A stretch of 64,000 nucleotides of DNA from Bacillus thuringiensis (GTDB taxonomy: Bacteria > Bacillota > Bacilli > Bacillales > Bacillaceae_G): the NCBI RefSeq assembly GCF_014932895.1, contig NZ_JACYOF010000002.1, positions 992,001 through 1,056,000 on the forward strand, read 5' to 3'. Of the stretch, positions 62,201 to 64,000 are shown piece by piece (the stretch's first letter is position 1; every line of letters starts with the position of its first letter). The notes under the pieces were generated by a model. It was not told the DNA's origin. It made no database searches and saw nothing but the letters and a program-made list of their open reading frames with translations. A program made the position numbers and the translations under genes.

Positions 62201-64000
62201 CTATGGTTTAGCTACTTTTGACTTTTCTCCTTCGCGATTCGTTTGTGTGTTATATGGCACAACGTAAAAGCTCGGTTTTGAAAATATGTTAACAAACTTT
62301 TCCTCATATTCTCCAGCACCTGTTACAGTGCCTACATGCGTATGAATTCCGTTCTCCACTCTATAGATTCGATACATAATTCTTTCATCTGGCAGTGGTG
62401 TCCAGCTCAATTTTGTTTTAAATAAACCGAAAGGACTAAACGATAGTTTCATTTTTACATCTTCAATCTTGCGCAGCCGAATTGGAGCACCGATTGTTTC
62501 CACACCTTCTGGCTTCAGAAACTTCTCTTTATGTTCTACATTTGCCTTCGTTAAAATTTTCTTAAACAATTTCGTCGCAGACGCACTTTCCCCTTGCAAC
62601 TGATGTTTTTTATCTGTGCGGTCATAACCAATCCAAACAGCACCTACTAAATTCGGTGTATACCCGACGAACCACATATCTCTTGCACCGTTCTCGTCAT
62701 TAGGAATTGAAGTGGTACCCGTTTTTCCAGCTAGTGCCCCATTATACACACCCGCTTTCGCCGTTCCTTCCTTCACAACTCCTTCTAACATTTTCGTCAT
62801 ATACCATGACGTTTGTTTCGAGAAAATCTTTGTTTCTACTTTTGGCGATTCTCCAATGACTGCGCCGTGTCTATTTAACACTTTATCAATAACGTGCGGC
62901 TCAATAATAGTCCCATTTGCTAAAAATGCGCGATACATTTTCACAAGGTCAAATGGTGAAACACCATTTTTTAATCCGCCAAGCGCTGTACTTAACCCAG
63001 CGTCTGCAATATGAACATTTCCTTTCTCTAAATATTGCTTTCCTTCTTCTACCCCTAATTCATTTAATAAAGAAACTGCCGGTACATTTGCTGACTCTAA
63101 AATCGCATCATACATCGTCATTTCTTTCGTATACTCATGATTGTAATTTCGAGGTTCATAGCCTTCAAAAGAACTTCTCTCATTCTTTAATAAAGAATAT
63201 GGATTATACTTTTTCGTTTCTAGCGCTGGTGCATAGACGATCAGTGGCTTTAAAACAGAACCCGGTTGCCTTTTTGCAAAAACACGATTAAATCCTCTCG
63301 GGACGTACTTTCTTCCGCCAATCGCAGCTTTAATTCCACCTGTACGATTATCCATTAATAAAAATGCACCTTGCGCTCCCTCTTCTTTACCAGGGAAATT
63401 TCCTTCATCTTGAAACTGGTTATACGCTACCTTCTGAATCTTTTCATCCATTGGTACGACAAACGTATATCCACCACGAAGTACCTCTTGATGAGACAAC
63501 CCGTATAAACGGGCTGCTTCATCTATGACCATATCAATATACGGCATATATGCGAGCTCATTCTCATCTAAGTTTTTATATAGAGCAATTGTCTTTCCTT
63601 GATATCGTACACTCTCCTCTGCAGTCAAATAGCCCTGTTTATGCATAAGCGACAATACGAGATCACGGCGCTCCTTACTCTTATCTGGTGATAAGTACGG
63701 TGAATATCCATTTGGTGATTTCGGAAGGCCTGCAAGCATCGCTCCTTCTTCTACTGTTAAATCCTCTACATTTTTATTAAAATACAACTTTGCTGCCGCT
63801 TGAATACCGTAAGCCCCATGGCCAAAGTAAATATGATTCATATACATTTCAAGAATTTGCTGCTTCGTATATTTTTGTTCTAATTGAAGAGAGATTGCGA
63901 CCTCTTTTAGTTTACGAGTAAATGTTTTTTCACGTGTTAAAAAGACATTTTTAGCGAGTTGCTGCGTAATGGTACTACCGCCCTCTACCTTTTCTCCTGC
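62201..64000 (-). CDS. pbpF: Class A penicillin-binding protein (glycosyltransferase/transpeptidase), 5' truncated by window
   Basis: 600 codons are visible and the frame is open to the right edge. The upstream part gives GEKVEGGSTITQQLAKNVFL, the GT51 motif, then YMNHIYFGHGAYGIQAAAK and a lysozyme-like domain end. The transpeptidase motifs are RQPGSVLKPLIVYAP (Ser with SxxK), SxN-type SANVPAVSL and KTGTTS. A C-terminal FN3-like region follows (SWTPLPDERIMYRIYRVENG). It polymerises and cross-links peptidoglycan outside the membrane; the N-terminal anchor is beyond the window. The position before hemEHY matches B. subtilis pbpF, which encodes PBP2C. Confidence 0.9.
   Translation of the reverse strand, partial: AGEKVEGGSTITQQLAKNVFLTREKTFTRKLKEVAISLQLEQKYTKQQILEMYMNHIYFGHGAYGIQAAAKLYFNKNVEDLTVEEGAMLAGLPKSPNGYSPYLSPDKSKERRDLVLSLMHKQGYLTAEESVRYQGKTIALYKNLDENELAYMPYIDMVIDEAARLYGLSHQEVLRGGYTFVVPMDEKIQKVAYNQFQDEGNFPGKEEGAQGAFLLMDNRTGGIKAAIGGRKYVPRGFNRVFAKRQPGSVLKPLIVYAPALETKKYNPYSLLKNERSSFEGYEPRNYNHEYTKEMTMYDAILESANVPAVSLLNELGVEEGKQYLEKGNVHIADAGLSTALGGLKNGVSPFDLVKMYRAFLANGTIIEPHVIDKVLNRHGAVIGESPKVETKIFSKQTSWYMTKMLEGVVKEGTAKAGVYNGALAGKTGTTSIPNDENGARDMWFVGYTPNLVGAVWIGYDRTDKKHQLQGESASATKLFKKILTKANVEHKEKFLKPEGVETIGAPIRLRKIEDVKMKLSFSPFGLFKTKLSWTPLPDERIMYRIYRVENGIHTHVGTVTGAGEYEEKFVNIFSKPSFYVVPYNTQTNREGEKSKVAKP

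Overview
The window is AT-rich chromosomal DNA of a low-GC Gram-positive, and the gene content points to the Bacillus cereus group. It carries comK, a CspA-type cold shock gene, a pbpF-hemEHY block, a yhgD/yhgE pair, and a yhfH-yhfI-lplJ-(gap)-lcfB run, all of which are recognisable Bacillus neighbourhoods. A bcr1-like repeat flanked by ATAAA (TTTAT on the other strand) supports the group assignment. No rRNA, tRNA, CRISPR array, prophage or transposase gene was seen. Both window edges cut a gene: a TVP38-like membrane protein at the left and a class A PBP (pbpF) at the right.

Layout. 1-9.0 kb holds comK, cspA, a phosphotransferase, the glyoxylate shunt pair aceB-aceA, an EamA transporter and a chemotaxis receptor. 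9.1-14.9 kb holds an M48 membrane protease, a decaying operon of a CPBP-family protein plus small membrane proteins (two of them broken), and a divergent two-component system. 15.0-23.1 kb is a catabolic cluster: SGNH hydrolase, sodium:solute symporter with its DUF3311 partner, a D-malate/tartrate-type dehydrogenase, an aldehyde dehydrogenase, a Rieske oxygenase and a sigma-54 activator. 23.3-33.3 kb holds an AraC/GyrI regulator, an ECF sigma/anti-sigma pair, an HxlR/MFS efflux pair, an HD phosphohydrolase, a purine permease-guanine deaminase operon with a divergent LysR gene, and a metallophosphoesterase. 33.7-37.6 kb is a sulfate ABC transporter operon with an unusual leader hairpin. 37.7-44.9 kb holds a candidate Fur-controlled micropeptide, lcfB, lplJ, yhfI, yhfH, and LacI, WYL and DinB genes. 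45-47.3 kb is a patchwork of three related PH-like gene modules, two of them broken, one with a bcr1-like insertion at its start codon. 48-64 kb holds yhgE-yhgD, a BlaI/BlaR1-type pair, a secreted modular nuclease, hemY-hemH-hemE and pbpF.

The most interesting system is the 15-23 kb cluster. A Rieske oxygenase with a bridging Glu instead of the usual Asp, an aldehyde dehydrogenase and a D-malate-type decarboxylating dehydrogenase reproduce, in order, the steps L-carnitine to malic semialdehyde (plus trimethylamine), to D-malate, to pyruvate. The operon has a textbook sigma-54 promoter (TGGCACG-N4-TTGCA) about 55 bases upstream of the oxygenase and a PAS/AAA+/Fis activator gene next door. This is a testable proposal for aerobic carnitine (or a related quaternary amine) use in a Bacillus. 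No oxygenase reductase gene is present in the window, so an unlinked electron donor would be needed.

Secondary points are the PH-module expansion, a dispersed short repeat family, a sulfate-operon attenuator-like leader, a Fur box in front of a 19-codon basic ORF, 84-bp in-frame tandem repeats in yhgE, and a BlaR1-like protease that lacks the usual beta-lactam sensor domain.
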